Made by a program: the position numbers and the translations under genes. A DNA stretch of 64,000 nucleotides, taken from assembly GCF_024868665.1 (NCBI RefSeq), contig NC_079914.1:3714593-3778592 (forward strand), in the 5' to 3' direction. How positions within the stretch are numbered: the stretch's first letter is position 1; the number at the start of each line of letters is the position of its first letter. Under the pieces are notes generated by a model. The model was given only the letters and a program-made list of their open reading frames with translations, ran no database searches and had not been told where the DNA came from. Below, piece after piece: positions 11,382-22,484 of this stretch. The stretch comes from Triplophysa rosa. Its lineage: Eukaryota; Chordata; Actinopteri; Cypriniformes; Nemacheilidae.

Positions 11382-12166
11382 TAAGGATGCTCATATTGAA
11401 CGTTTAACCGTTAACTGATCGTTAACATTTTGACCGGTTAATACTATCAGTTAAACGATTTTAAAGGTATGTTTATTTTAAGTTTAATAATATTAATAAT
11501 ATTTTTTAATAATAAAAATAATTTAGTAATACGTTTTTAAATGACTATTAAATCGTACATGTTTTTAGTTTTCTGTATGGTGAAAGAAAAACATGCTTAG
11601 CATTACCTCACGGAGCGTGCAGACGCGTGCGACTAGGTGTAAATGTCCTCCGAAACGTTTTCGAGACCGATTAAAATCCGATCACGCAAGTCACTTGACG
11701 AAACTGGACACGTGTAATTCGTCTGATTGTTGAGGCCACATTTGTCTGGGCTTTACTCCTCCAAACGGAGTGCCACTGGCAGCCTTGCTCAAGTTCTTTG
11801 TTTTAAATGTAGACACGGGACAATCGCGCTCACAATGCGCTGTGACATTCTCTGTCTTCCCGGCGTGTCTACGGCTCAGCAAAGCTAATAGCGGAGCTAC
11901 TGCAAGGGAATTTCGGTGCTAGCCATAAATTTATCCTTTACATAAATTTATCTCATGGATGCTTATCATCGGCTGCCCGTGCGCTTTGGAAAGGAGAAGA
12001 AATCGGCGCGGCCAGTGGTTTCCCTGCCTTCTTTTAGACGTGACGTAAAAATATGAATGTGAAATATGAGTAAGTAAAAAATAATGTCTGTATTTTGGGT
12101 GGTATAGCAGATCGGATTTATATATGTTTTGCTAAGACTGGCTGGTGGAAAGCAAATGTGACGCAC

Positions 12167-12320
12167 TTCCCGAGGCGTTATCTCTACATTCCCGGGACAT
12201 CCGTGCCATCTGAAAGGGTGTTTTCTGCCTCAGGTCTAATTGTCAACAAGCTCCAGACTGTCACCACAACACGTAAACATGTTACTTTATTAAATAAAAA
12301 CTCCAAGCTTTGGATTGAGG
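12167..12320 (+). pseudogene. hAT transposase C-terminal dimerisation remnant
   Basis: The frame reads RRYLYIPGTSVPSERVFSAS then GLIVNKLQ, matching the hATC dimerisation motif (typically PATSVPSERVFSxAGxIV...R..L). After NKLQ the similarity fades through TTTRKHVTLLNKN. The BED zinc finger and the catalytic core are absent upstream. It is a remnant, not a functional gene. Confidence 0.88.
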
Positions 12321-12632
12321 TAGGCCTGCTATTTTTATTTGATGAAAAAACCTTGCCGGTTCTTCTGTGTTTTCGTTTTGTCATATTTTGTTAATTAATT
12401 CAGTTTTTTTCTTGCCTGTTTATTTTATGCTTTGAATTTATATTATTTTAGTTTTTCTCCATTGTCCAAAACGCTGCAGGTTCGTGAAAATGTGATAATA
12501 TGTGAATGCAGGTGCTGTTGTTGATGTATGTATTCGTTATGCTGCTGTTTGCATGTTAAAATAAAACTGTGAAAAAAATGTTTGTATATTTAACGTGTCA
12601 CAGACCCTCGTCAACTGTAGCTGTGTTCTTTT

Positions 12633-12715
12633 TTCGAAGGCTGCGTCCTCCGGATGTCGCATGCCAAGGCGTATTCGGCGGACAAACGCGACCTCCAGAG
12701 GACGCAGCCTTCGAA
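12633..12715. mobile_element. 83-bp hairpin repeat with GGCTGCGTCC ends
   Basis: The left arm TTCGAAGGCTGCGTCCTC and the exact complement at the right end enclose a 47-bp centre. The GGCTGCGTCC core matches the terminus of the PIF MITE at 9115-9592. The flanking TTCGAA is part of the palindrome, so a target duplication cannot be separated from the arm. Confidence 0.7.
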
Positions 12716-14042
12716 ATGAGATGCAGCATGTATTTTTTTAATTCCAATTTATTATTAGAATCTTATCGGTTAACGGTTAATGTTCGGATAATGAGTGTCG
12801 GTTCTCGGTTAGGGAAATTTACCGAAATGAGCATCCCTAATTTACGCCCATAATGTGAATCAACACAGATCGTGGAGAACATTAACACACGATGGCAAAC
12901 TATGAGAATATAAATGACCCTTTCAAAAACAAGCGAAGCCAAACAGCCAGTTAATTTAGCTGGTTAACGCAGAAAACGTATGGCCGTGAGGGTGCGGGAT
13001 CGGACACTTGCAAAATTATAAATACGTACATACACACACATACACATATTTCTTTCTTTATTTATACTATTTCAGTGAGCCCTGATAAATGCCATTTCTA
13101 TTATTTCTAAAACGTTTCTTTATAATAAACATTGTTTTCTCAATACTTTACCCACTCTGTACGCAAGGTAGAGCGAACAATCGATTCTCGAGGAATCGAT
13201 ATCAACCTATTCAGCACCACCGCCATGGACAGCACCTGCTAACGTCGCACTTAAGAAGGTTTACCTTAAGTAACCTCAAAAGGTAAAGTTCGGGGAACAC
13301 GCCAAGGAAAGGTATAACTTGAGTTAAGGTGTACCTTTAGAGTCTTCGTAGCGCACTAAGAGACGACGTTATCGGGAAACAAAGCCCTGTTGTCATTTAC
13401 ATGAAGCAATATTCAAAGAAACATTGTGGAAGCTGAGTAAAGCATTGAATATAGACATAGTCTAAAACAAACATTACAAACAAAAAGTTTTGCTGTTTTA
13501 TAATTTATTGGTAGCATTTTACAACATTAGTTAAATTAAATTTAAATTTAATAGCATTGATTTAAATTTGTTGTGTTTATAAAAAATATATACAGTATAT
13601 ATATAATCTTTTTTTATAAAAGCACAAAATAAACAAATTAAATTCACAGACATTGTTTTTATATCTTATATAACAACTAAGTCTGTTATTTGACCTGTTT
13701 TGTTTCACTTGAAGTATTTCATACTTATGCTTTCTTGTGTTTTTGTCATTTTTGTTTACATTTGTTTGTTTTTCCCCTTTGTTTAGATATATGTGTGTGT
13801 GTGTTTGGTCAATGGAACGGTATTTAATTAATGTCTCATGGTTAACAGTCAAAACAAAGCACTAAATCTTCATCACCCAAAGCACACCACATGCAGAGAC
13901 TCATTTATATTTGCAATATCAAAACAAACAAACAAACACTCGAGTCATTTATAATCCGAAGCAGCCCCTTTGGACACAATTTCCAAAATATAATTTAACA
14001 AAAAGTTAAATTTCCGCAAACTCCTCAGACAATGTTAGCATC

Positions 14043-14235
14043 TTAAAGGGACGGTTTACCAGAAAAAGAAAATTCTGTCATCATTTACTCACCCTCTGGC
14101 TCTTCCAAATTTGTATACATTTTGATGTTCTGTTGGACATAAAGATATTTGGAAGAATGTCTGTAATCAAACAATTCTGGGGCACCATTGACAACCATAA
14201 TAGGAATAACTACTACTATGGAAATCAGTGTTGCC
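14043..14235. repeat. Left half of a TTAA MITE
   Basis: It starts TTAAAGGGACGGTTTACCAG, then gaaaattctgtcatcattta and ctcaccctctgg, and includes internal features of the family (ttggaagaatg, accattgacaaccata). No matching right end is found, so the copy is truncated. Confidence 0.7.
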
Positions 14236-15439
14236 CCACAACTATTTGGTTTGCTACATTTTTTTAAATATGGTTTGGTAAAAATTAAATTTAAGAAAAA
14301 TTTAATCTTTAAGAAATGGTTTGGTAGTTGAGTCTGGTACTGGTGTACAAAAAAATGTACTGGTTTCAAAAATCGATCAAAATAATTACAGTTTCTGTTT
14401 AAATACTATAGTTACTACAGTAAATCTATATTAAAGTAATTTGAAATCTCTTTAAATTAGTTTAAAACCTGTCATTTGTGTGTTTTACTATAGTAACAAC
14501 CCCTCCTTGTGGTTTTCAGTGGAAACTATGCTCACCATTTTATAAGGGATTTGGAAACTGATGCCATCTGCATTACACATCACATTTTTCTTTATTTAAT
14601 ATAAGGTGTTGTGTGGTTTTTGGCATGTTGAGATGGGGTTGCTAGGGTGTTCTGGCTGTTACTCCTGGAGTCTTCATCCTCCTCTGACATTACTAGGATG
14701 TCCAGGTTGACAATGTTAAACACTCACTACAGATGCTGGGGTTATAAGGGCAGTTTTGACGTCATACCGTTGTAAAATATCTCTTGGCTTGAAACTCATT
14801 AAACAAGGCTGGAGCAAGGATATGACAATTCACCTGTTGTCCTTTATTTCTTTCAACAGCCTGCCAGATCAATACTTTTGAAGAGACAATCATTTAGGGC
14901 AAATCCTTTGTTGCAATATTTCCCTTTTGAATGTGTTTTAAAGCTGCATCACTCTCGTTTTACTGCCATTGCTGTTTTTCGAGGCGTCGCTTTCTTGCGT
15001 ATAAAATCCATCGCCTAATTCGTTGCCTGCATCTTTTGTAATGTAATTCTCTGGAGGATAAAAGCAGGTCATTTTGACATTTTCAAATGTTTAGCCTGTC
15101 GTGACTTTGAGAAAAGTCACTTTTAAATGCAACACCATTTGCGATCCATTTAACGAAATTACTAATAAATGACCAATTAATTTTTACACTTTTCATGTGT
15201 CCTCATTCCTTTTTTTTCTGTCACTGCCTTGAGGCAAAGAGCTGTGGGACCTGTCAAATAAATCTCATTCATTTAATTTCATCCTCTGAAATCGAGAGTA
15301 ACCGTATAGTGCACATTTGTGTTTCTCCGTTGTACATGTTTGAAGAGACCGCTGCTGAGGTTTATTACTTCTTCATGACTTGCTGCTTGGGAAGAAGTCC
15401 TCAGACATTGACCCAGTCATATATATAATGCCAGCTTCC

Positions 15440-16108
15440 CAGGGATTTTCCTTGCTCAAAATGAGGTGGAGGTGGTGCCACCCTGATCTTGTACACACAC
15501 ATAGGCCTACTGTACCTTTAAGTGGCTTAACCAAAGTGACATTGACATATTAAAAGTTCTAATAAAATAAGATGAAAATGACAATTATTAAGTTATATAA
15601 AACATTACTTTTATTTTTTTAACTAACTATTAACTAACTATTTTCAACTAACTTTTCAGCCCACAATCGCCAACTGAATTTACCAGTCTTACTAAATGAG
15701 CAAAGCTCATTCACATCTTGCATTCTCTGTGGTTCACTTTAAATGATTCAATGATCTCTTATATTCGCTAGTGACTGAAAAGTTCAATAGTTTAAATTAA
15801 TCGGTTCAAATGAGTCATTCGTGTGCGAGTCGTTCTAAACGCAATGTGCGTTCATACTGGCGAACTCACTGGCCGTGAAACACAGCTAGCTGTTGTTCTG
15901 CAACACTTTTTAGTGCCTCAGTGTGCTGATAACGAAACAGCGCCCCCACTGTGGCGTAATGTCGCAACTGCAGTTACAAATGACAGTCTGTTAAATGCAC
16001 GCAGCATTTCTTGTGAAGACTCGCAACATAATTTTGGCGATAGCCTGAGGCGACACGACATTTGACGGAGGCGGCCGCCTCCAATTTCTCTATGCAGGAA
16101 AAACCCTG
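15440..16108. mobile_element. hAT-like MITE
   Basis: The left end CAGGGATTTTCCTTGCTCAA followed by gaggtggaggtggtgccacc, and the right end, whose complement is CAGGGTTTTTCCTGCATAGA followed by ggaggcggccgcctcc, are inverted. CAGGG termini are typical of hAT elements. The flanks read cagcttcc and gcttacag, which share GCTT but are not an exact 8-bp duplication. No transposase is present; the ORF across 15823-16065 has no recognisable domain. Confidence 0.65.
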
Positions 16109-16244
16109 GCTTACAGATCTCCATCACCACACTAACAATTGTGACTTTTAACAATGACACTTGAAGGAAAATTTCCGTTATTATTTACTTGGCTGTTATT
16201 TTTATGGCGAATACAAAGTGCGATTTTAAAGAATCTTAACATTA

Positions 16245-16468
16245 GGGGCCGGTTGCATAAACTGCTTAGACTAGTCTTACAAGTTAGTCATCTCATTTTT
16301 TCCTTCAAGAATGGACATAACTTCTTTAAGTCAGTTACATAAAAAGGTAGATTGGTCTAATTGAAATCTGAAAAGTAAGACTGATTAGTCCTGACTAACT
16401 GCTAGTCAGTGAGACTCGTTGTTAAGACACAGTCTTAACTTAGCGGCTATGTTTATGCAACTGGCCCT
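16245..16468. mobile_element. TIR MITE with GGCCGGTTGCATAAAC ends
   Basis: GGGGCCGGTTGCATAAAC on the left pairs with gtttatgcaactggccct on the right, and the inner arms cttagactagtctta and gacacagtcttaac extend the symmetry. It is about 224 bp and non-coding. A clean target duplication is not visible. Confidence 0.78.
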
Positions 16469-18089
16469 AGGTTCGCCTCAGTATACCAGTACTGACAATA
16501 ACAGTGACTATTACACCGTGTCTATACCAGATGCGGTGCGACAAGAGACAATAGAACACATTAGAACCCATTATAATTTAAAACCTTGTCCACACCAGAC
16601 GTGGCGCGATGCAGCGCAACAATCCCATTAGAACAAGCCATGTGTCGCGCCGAGTCCGGTCTAGACACGGTGTTAAAGTCCCCCTGTGGTCGATAATTTT
16701 ATCCCAACTAATTGTTGACCATCAAAATGACATATTTAAACGTTTTTTTTCCTGTGAAAATAATTTTTCCAGCCCTAAAATAGCTTTAATGTAACTGTAC
16801 ACCTGAGCTTCATTAAATATACGCAGATACATGAATATGCAAATTAGCCCCGCCTCCACTCATTTGCAACAGGCAGTTCCAGACGCTGCTAAAACTGAAA
16901 GCGAAACTGAGAGCTGACACAGCAGTTCAGCGATCATTTTAGGCCGAATCTATGCGCCATATTTGCATATTTATGTCTCAAACTGCTGATCCACAGGGGT
17001 CAAATGAGCTGATGTGATTAGTTACAGGTTTATGACATCATTAATCGGAGCAGTTTCAAACACATTTTTAAAGCTGTCTTAGGTAAACTCCAGTTTTATG
17101 AAGACAATACTCAGCAATGGTTTAAAATGATAAATTTGTACATGGTTTGTCTTAAAACACATGAAAAACACCACATAAACATATAAACAACATTAAAAAC
17201 TTGATTTTCACCACAGGGGGGATCTGTACGTGATGATAATATAGTAAATTGTGGATTTGGAATGATAAGACTGTGTAAATAATAATAATAATATTCAATT
17301 TTGGAGGTCTAGTGCTTAACTTCACAATTTATTCTCTTTTTACATAACCAAAAGGACAATCTGGTATTGTCTTGACACTTTATGTGACGCATGAATTCTT
17401 TCCCTGGTCTGATGAGTCTTGTCTCAACTCTAATTCCATCTCTCTTCACTCTCATTTGCATGATGTCCAGGGGATTTGTCAGTTGCTAGTTTTCAAAGTA
17501 AGTTTGGTTTCTTATTGCTTCTTGTTTTCACCTTCCGTTGACCCTGATCCTCAGTTTAACACTATCCTGTGTGTACAGTTTGTTCTGCTGTAACCGTACA
17601 GACGGAGCCGCCTGACAGCAGACTGACTTACAGTTAGGATTGTGTTCATTTACCCTTAGACTAGTTTACCCTTCAATTCTTATACTAGTTTTAGTGCTGA
17701 CGTGTAGCTTTATGAAGATGTATCTGTTCAATTTGTCTTGTTTGTTTCCTTAGTTCATTCCAGTTGTGTCTCATTTCTGCCTGTAATTTTGACTTTTCCA
17801 TAATTGTTCCTCATTACAATACGATATATTGTTTGACCTCAGTGTACTGTTGTAAAGTATTAGTCTATTAAACATCACTCCAAACATAAATATTTATTTG
17901 AATTTACATTTTAGACATGGCCTAAATAAATGTACTATAATACTTAATAACTTTCATTGTCCTTCGAAACATTTATCATGGTAGCAAAGGTTTCTGGCCA
18001 AAGTTAACTTCCATAAACTCGTAATCAATCCATTTGCTTTTAAATACTGCAAAAAGCATTAGATTGTGATTTTTTTTGCTAGTGAAATG

Positions 18090-18142
18090 CACACAAGATT
18101 TTCACTCCTTGGACGTGACAATAAAAGTGAATTGAATTAAAG
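18090..18142 (+). repeat. LINE 3' tail remnant
   Basis: The segment ending gacaataaaagtgaattgaa resembles 3' ends of fish L2/CR1-type LINEs, which finish in an ATAAA-like motif plus short repeats. Only the tail is present. Confidence 0.4.
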
Positions 18143-18214
18143 GTGCTTTGAAACAATGCAACATGGTAAAAAGCACTATACGTATACTACATAATCATGA
18201 CTTGCTTTGAAGAA

Positions 18215-18790
18215 ACCAAATTACTATAGTTTTACTGTTGTAATTAAGTTATTTTGGCAGAAACTATTGTAATTTTTTTATAAAGGTTAAAGTAATTAAA
18301 ATGTTTTAGAAATCATTCAATTCACTTAAATTCATTCATTTACTACAAAGATTTTTAAATTATAATTTATTTTTTAAATAATAATGTATTAAAAGTTTTA
18401 CTGTAGTAATTATGGTATTCTGGCAGAAGCTATTTTTGTTTTTGTAAAGCTTAAAGTTATTAAAAATAACAATTTTTATTTCTTTAATGTTTTGTAAAGG
18501 TTAAGTAATTAAAATGTTTTAGGAACCACCCAAATCACTGTAATTTATTTATAACTTTTTTTAAATTATATTTTATTTTTTAATAATAATTAAAATGTAT
18601 TAAAAGTTTTACTGTAGTAATTATGGTATTCTGGCAGAAGCTATTTTTGTTTTTGTGAAGCTTAAAGTTATTAAAAATAACGATTTTTATTTCTTTAATG
18701 TTTTGTAAAGCTTAAAGTAATTAAAATGTTTTAGAAATCATTCAAAATATTACAAATTATTTATAACAATATAATATAATAATAATGAAA
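18215..18790. repeat. AT-rich tandem repeat, ~211-bp unit
   Basis: The block beginning aaaagttttactgtagtaat with ggtattctggcagaagctat recurs at 18391 and 18602, a spacing of 211 bp. A more diverged copy begins near 18222 and a partial one follows 18720. Units contain gttttgtaaagcttaaag and attaaaatgttttag. No coding signal. Confidence 0.8.
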
Positions 18791-20099
18791 ATTTATTAAT
18801 TATGATTTCATGACATCATATATTTCAGTGTATGTTAAGTTAAAAGTAGGAATTCAGTTGTATAAGCAGTGTTTTTTTGTTGAATAATGTACTTTACATA
18901 ATAATATTTAAAAAAGTGTAAAGTAAAATATTTTAAAAAGTGTAAAGTTAAAAGCTTAATTGTTCAATTATGAAAAAACATACTAACACAGTTATTTTGG
19001 ATTTTCTGTAGACAAAACTATTGTTTTATTGAAATATTCAAAGGTTACAAATGTATGTTATATAAATCTTATCATGAATATGTAAATATGATTAGCATAA
19101 AGAAGCACACTGCACTTGTGTCTTTCTTATGATAACTATAGGATGAGCTAATGAAGAACTGTGGGAAATTTACCTCGGGATAGCGGCTTATACAAACAAA
19201 TTTAGTAACCTTATCTCGGTTCCTAGTTAACAATCTCCACGTTTGCATATTATTTATTTATTGTGATACAACTGAGAGTTTAAGCAGTTTGTATTCAGCC
19301 AGCGACATTCTGCTATCAAGTCGTCTCAAAAATCCTTATTTACTGATGCATTATGGGTTTGCCATCATCTTGCATCCAGTTGTAAGTATCCTAGAAAGCA
19401 GCATCCAGCCCTCCCATCAGGTTTAACATTCCCATGATGCCTCACAATACTGCCTACAGGGGCAGCTGACAAAGCTTCAGAACAGAACAACAGTTAATGT
19501 AATTAGTGTCCTGTGTATCTCCTCGTGTTCAGAAATGTCCTATGCCATGCCATAAATGACACACACGTCCTCCACTTTTACAGCCTTTGTATATCTCTCT
19601 CTCTGCCTCGGTCATTGCCACATAAGCCCCTGTGTTTCCTACCTTCCACTTAGCAATAAGCAAAGACGGACATTTAATTAAATATAAAGGTTGCGTCCGT
19701 ATGCGAGACGCGAGCTTCAGCATCTAATGATTGGCTTTATTTAGAGCTTTATTGCCATTGCTTGCTCTTGCTTTTAACACGGCACTCCCAGGCTCTTAGT
19801 GTGTTTGCCATTGCTGCGCTCTTCCAGATAAGCTATTAAATTACCCAGTGTTCTCTTTGTGTGTGTGTAATGAGAGAGTGCCCTTTCTGTGTTCGCCCAG
19901 ATGTTGGCAGATAGCCGTAATAAATGGGACGGGGGTGACGCTTTTCCATCAGCCTTCGGTTTTGTCATTTTCTTTGTTATACGATGTCGTCATTCTGTTT
20001 GAATGCGATGCACAGAACTGTTTGTTTCTCTTATGTTAATCTGGTATTTGTAATTATTGTAATTATTTGTAAATATTGTCTCATTTATATGCAAAAAAA

Positions 20100-20400
20100 G
20101 TTGGGGTCAAATAAGGAAGATAATAGATTTTTTCTTTAAAGGTCTAGAGTGGGATTTATAGCGGCCACTAGTGGTGAGTTTGAGAATTGCAACCAATCTC
20201 TCAGTCCTCCGCTGACTCCTCCCTACAAAAAGATGTCGTCGGCTGAGACAGCGTGTCTTCTATTGTTGACGCAGGGAAGAGATCCTGCGGGCATTAGAAA
20301 GACTTTAGAAAGATCTATGCTTATTTATAATAAATGGTCTGTGGATTTTAAGGATAAAAAGAAGGATAAAAGTCAGGACCTGCGTTAATATTATAAAGAC
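20100..20400 (+). repeat. Possible retroelement-derived fragment
   Basis: An open frame from 20149 includes SAETACLLLLTQGRDPAGIR and a Lys-rich end. The sequence just upstream (tatagcggccactagtggtg) has the look of a repeat-element start, but I do not recognise the family and see no splice or domain evidence for a gene. Described only as a compositionally distinct block next to the dispersed repeat at 20400. Confidence 0.25.
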
Positions 20401-21660
20401 TTTCCAGCAACCCGTTCTCACTCCCGACTCATCACGTTTACGCTCGGTCAGCGCCTCTCGGCATCACTTTTGAACGCACAGAGAACCCCTTTGGTGTCGT
20501 TTTTCGTTGAACAGGGATCTGCGTTGCTGTTCGCTAAATGCTGCAGACCGAGATGCGTTCAATTCTTAGCATTTCATAATTATTTATGGTTTTAATATTT
20601 TGTAGCACCTAACTCCAACCTCACCCTCACACCGTATCCTAACCAAGCGATGCGACACTGCGACACGCGATAAAAGTTATCTTTTCCATGTTAATCAGAG
20701 ATTGTGTCCTAACCAGCCGCGACAGGGCTGCACGACGAACATGTTTAGATTCTAAAATTATATCATAGCGTCCGGTGAGGCGTCACTGTGGGAGGGTGCG
20801 TGGACAGCGAAAAACAGTTCTGATTGGCTGTGTTTTGTGATTGATTGTAGCGTCCCGCCTCTTTTTCGCGTTCGGTATGGACAAACAAATTACTTATCGC
20901 AGGAATTTCATCGCATCGCATTTGGTTAGGATGCAGTGTTACCCTAAACCTAACCACTTCTCAGCCATATAAAACGCAACACGCGAATAAAAGTACAGTC
21001 ACAGGTATTTATTGCACAAACTGACCAAAAGCATTACAAAGTATTACAAACAACTCGTGTCGCAGACCATTTTGCACCAAAGCCATATGATAACTTTACA
21101 TGATGCCATGTCCGTGAATGCACGAAGTCTGCTCCCATTCAAAAGATAAACCAGAACAGCTAGATGCAGTCGGTCGCGAGAGCCAATACCGTTTCACGTT
21201 CAAAGCCAACGAAATGACACGATTGGTCACGAGACACGGGAGAGCCAATGGTATCGAAGCCTACATAACTCTTCCTCTGGTGGCAATTTTTGAACGTCGT
21301 TGTTCACCGGATCTGAGATTTACGGCGGACTGTGATCGCTTTCGCTTCTGTCCCTCACACAAATCAATCGTTTCGCGTTGGTACCCTTGGAATATCTGTA
21401 TTTTTGAACAACATTGTGACTGCTTGTATCTTGTGTTTTATATTACGATAAATACACTGTTACATTACTTGCACAAACTGCCTGAATTGTGTCATGTAAA
21501 CGCAATTGTTCTGGCCATTCAACTTAAATTAAACCCCGAAACATAATCATTGAGAATTATATCTAATATACATTTTCATAATGACGGTAAAATTTGCGTG
21601 CCCTAGCAGATAGAAAAACGATGCCAAAGGGCTACCCTGCACATTCGCGGCCACAGTTTG
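20400..21660. repeat. Large dispersed repeat, copy 1
   Basis: Segments of this block recur elsewhere in the window. The text tagattctaaaattatatca and following gttctgattggctgtgtttt reappear at 40790-40940. The block with agtacagtcacaggtattta, aaccaaagccatatgataac and later aatcaatcgtttcgcgttgg reappears in diverged form at 48140-48600. The left edge contains gactcatcacgtttacgctc, whose complement resembles the right part of the second copy near 48820, suggesting an inverted-repeat-bounded element. The 142-codon ORF at 21118-21546 lies inside it and has no known domain. Confidence 0.6.
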
Positions 21661-21697
21661 CAGTGTAACCAAAGCCTTAATAGTGACTGATGTATCA

Positions 21698-21722
21698 GTT
21701 TAGTTTAGTTTAGTTTAGTTTA
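21698..21722. repeat. TTTAG microsatellite
   Basis: Five consecutive TTTAG-type units. Confidence 0.85.
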
Positions 21723-21869
21723 GTAATATTCTCATTACAAAAGCCCTATGTTTAATGTCTTCCTTTTGGACTATTAAAATAAAATTGGGATGCCTACTAC
21801 AGTACATCTGTAAATAAGCATATGAACAATTAATTTCACTAAATATAACACGTTTATGACTTTAGTATA

Positions 21870-22303
21870 TGTGACCCTGGACAACAAAACCAGTCTTATG
21901 GGTCAATTTTCCGAAATTGAGATTTTTACATAACCTGAAAGCTGAATAAATAAACTTTCTATAGATATATGAGTTGTTAGAATAGGACAATATCTGGCTG
22001 AGATACAACCGTTTAAATCTCTGGAATCTGAGAGCGCAAAAAAATCAAAATATTGAGAAAATTGCCTTTGAAGTTGTTAATCAGGGGCACTGTGGCAGAC
22101 CATGCACTCACAAAAATAAAGTTTTTATATATTTAAGGTAGGAAATTTACAAAATATCTTCATGGAACATGATCTTTACTTAATATCCTAATGATTTTTG
22201 GCATAAAAGAAAAATCAATAATTTTGACCCACACAATGTATTTTTGTCTTTTATAAAAATTTTCCCGTGCTACTTAAGACTGGTTTTGTGATCCAGGGTC
22301 ACA
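21870..22303. mobile_element. TIR element TGTGACCCTGG, abutting exon H
   Basis: It begins TGTGACCCTGGACAACAAAA followed by ccagtctta and ends with the complement (gactggttttgtgatccagg then gtcaca). This 434-bp non-coding element belongs to a very common fish repeat with these ends; I cannot assign its superfamily with certainty. The short flanks tata and tatg are only a suggestive duplication. It ends 41 bp before exon H. Confidence 0.85.
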
Positions 22304-22344
22304 TATGATGTATGTGAATAATCTCTTCTTCTGTTTGTCTACAG

Positions 22345-22484
22345 AGCCCTGTCCATCACTTCTGCTTCAGAAACACATGTCCGAGCTTCTTAGTCAAGAC
22401 AAAGAAATGGCTGCCAGTTTCCTCAACAGTGTCCTCAACCAACTCAACTGGGCTTTCTCTGAGTTTATCGGCATGATACAGGAG
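22345..22484 (+). CDS. rnf123: rnf123 exon H
   Basis: Completes the Lys codon split with exon G and encodes [20 protein letters not shown], then [20 protein letters not shown] and IQE. Acceptor ttgtctacag, donor gttaga (GT-AG with a weaker +3 to +6), ends in phase 0. A TIR element ends only 41 bp before the exon, so the branch-point region lies at that element's edge. Residues [14 protein letters not shown] match the family exactly as recalled. Confidence 0.95.

Larger units (their letters stand above)
11382..12839 (+). mobile_element. hAT element inserted into Harbinger
   Basis: Termini TAAGGATGCTCAT and ATGAGCATCCCTA are inverted and flanked by an 8-bp duplication with one mismatch, atttatgc (11374-11381) and atttacgc (12840-12847), the size expected for hAT. 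Subterminal CGGTTAACGGTTAA-like repeats occur at both ends. At 1458 bp, with only the C-terminal end of a transposase, it is a deletion derivative. It also contains a hairpin insertion at 12633-12715. Confidence 0.92.
10405..13387 (+). mobile_element. PIF/Harbinger element, host of a nested hAT
   Basis: The left end GGGCTGCGTTTCCCGAAA and right end atcgggaaacaaagccc are inverted, with secondary arms (cttcttaagttatacct on the left, aaggtataacttgagttaag on the right). The flanking triplets TCT and TGT do not match perfectly. Inside is a broken HARBI1-like transposase (10998-11381), interrupted by a complete hAT insertion. Removing that insertion leaves a Harbinger element of roughly 1.5 kb that lacks most of the catalytic domain. 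Confidence 0.78.
10300..22344. other. Intron G-H, 12 kb, transposon-rich
   Basis: It contains the nested Harbinger/hAT complex (10405-13387), a TTAA-MITE half (14043-14235), a hAT-like MITE (15440-16108), a TIR MITE (16245-16468), a LINE-tail remnant (about 18090-18142), a 211-bp tandem repeat (18215-18790), a dispersed repeat (20400-21660) and a TIR element abutting exon H. Stretches 13388-14042, 14240-15439, 16470-18090 and 18800-20100 show no supported feature. Confidence 0.7.

Noticed and set aside
11382..12839. A functional hAT transposase gene
   Set aside because: Only the C-terminal dimerisation motif is present; no BED finger or catalytic core, and the element is only 1.46 kb.
14085..14369. 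94-codon minus-strand ORF
   Set aside because: Mostly the arm of a TTAA MITE; similar ORFs arise in other copies (59273-59482, 3663-3881).
15823..16065. 80-codon ORFs on both strands
   Set aside because: They fall inside the CAGGG-ended MITE and show no domain.
21118..21546. 142-codon ORF
   Set aside because: Lies inside the dispersed repeat with a diverged second copy that is not open over the same span; no recognisable domain.
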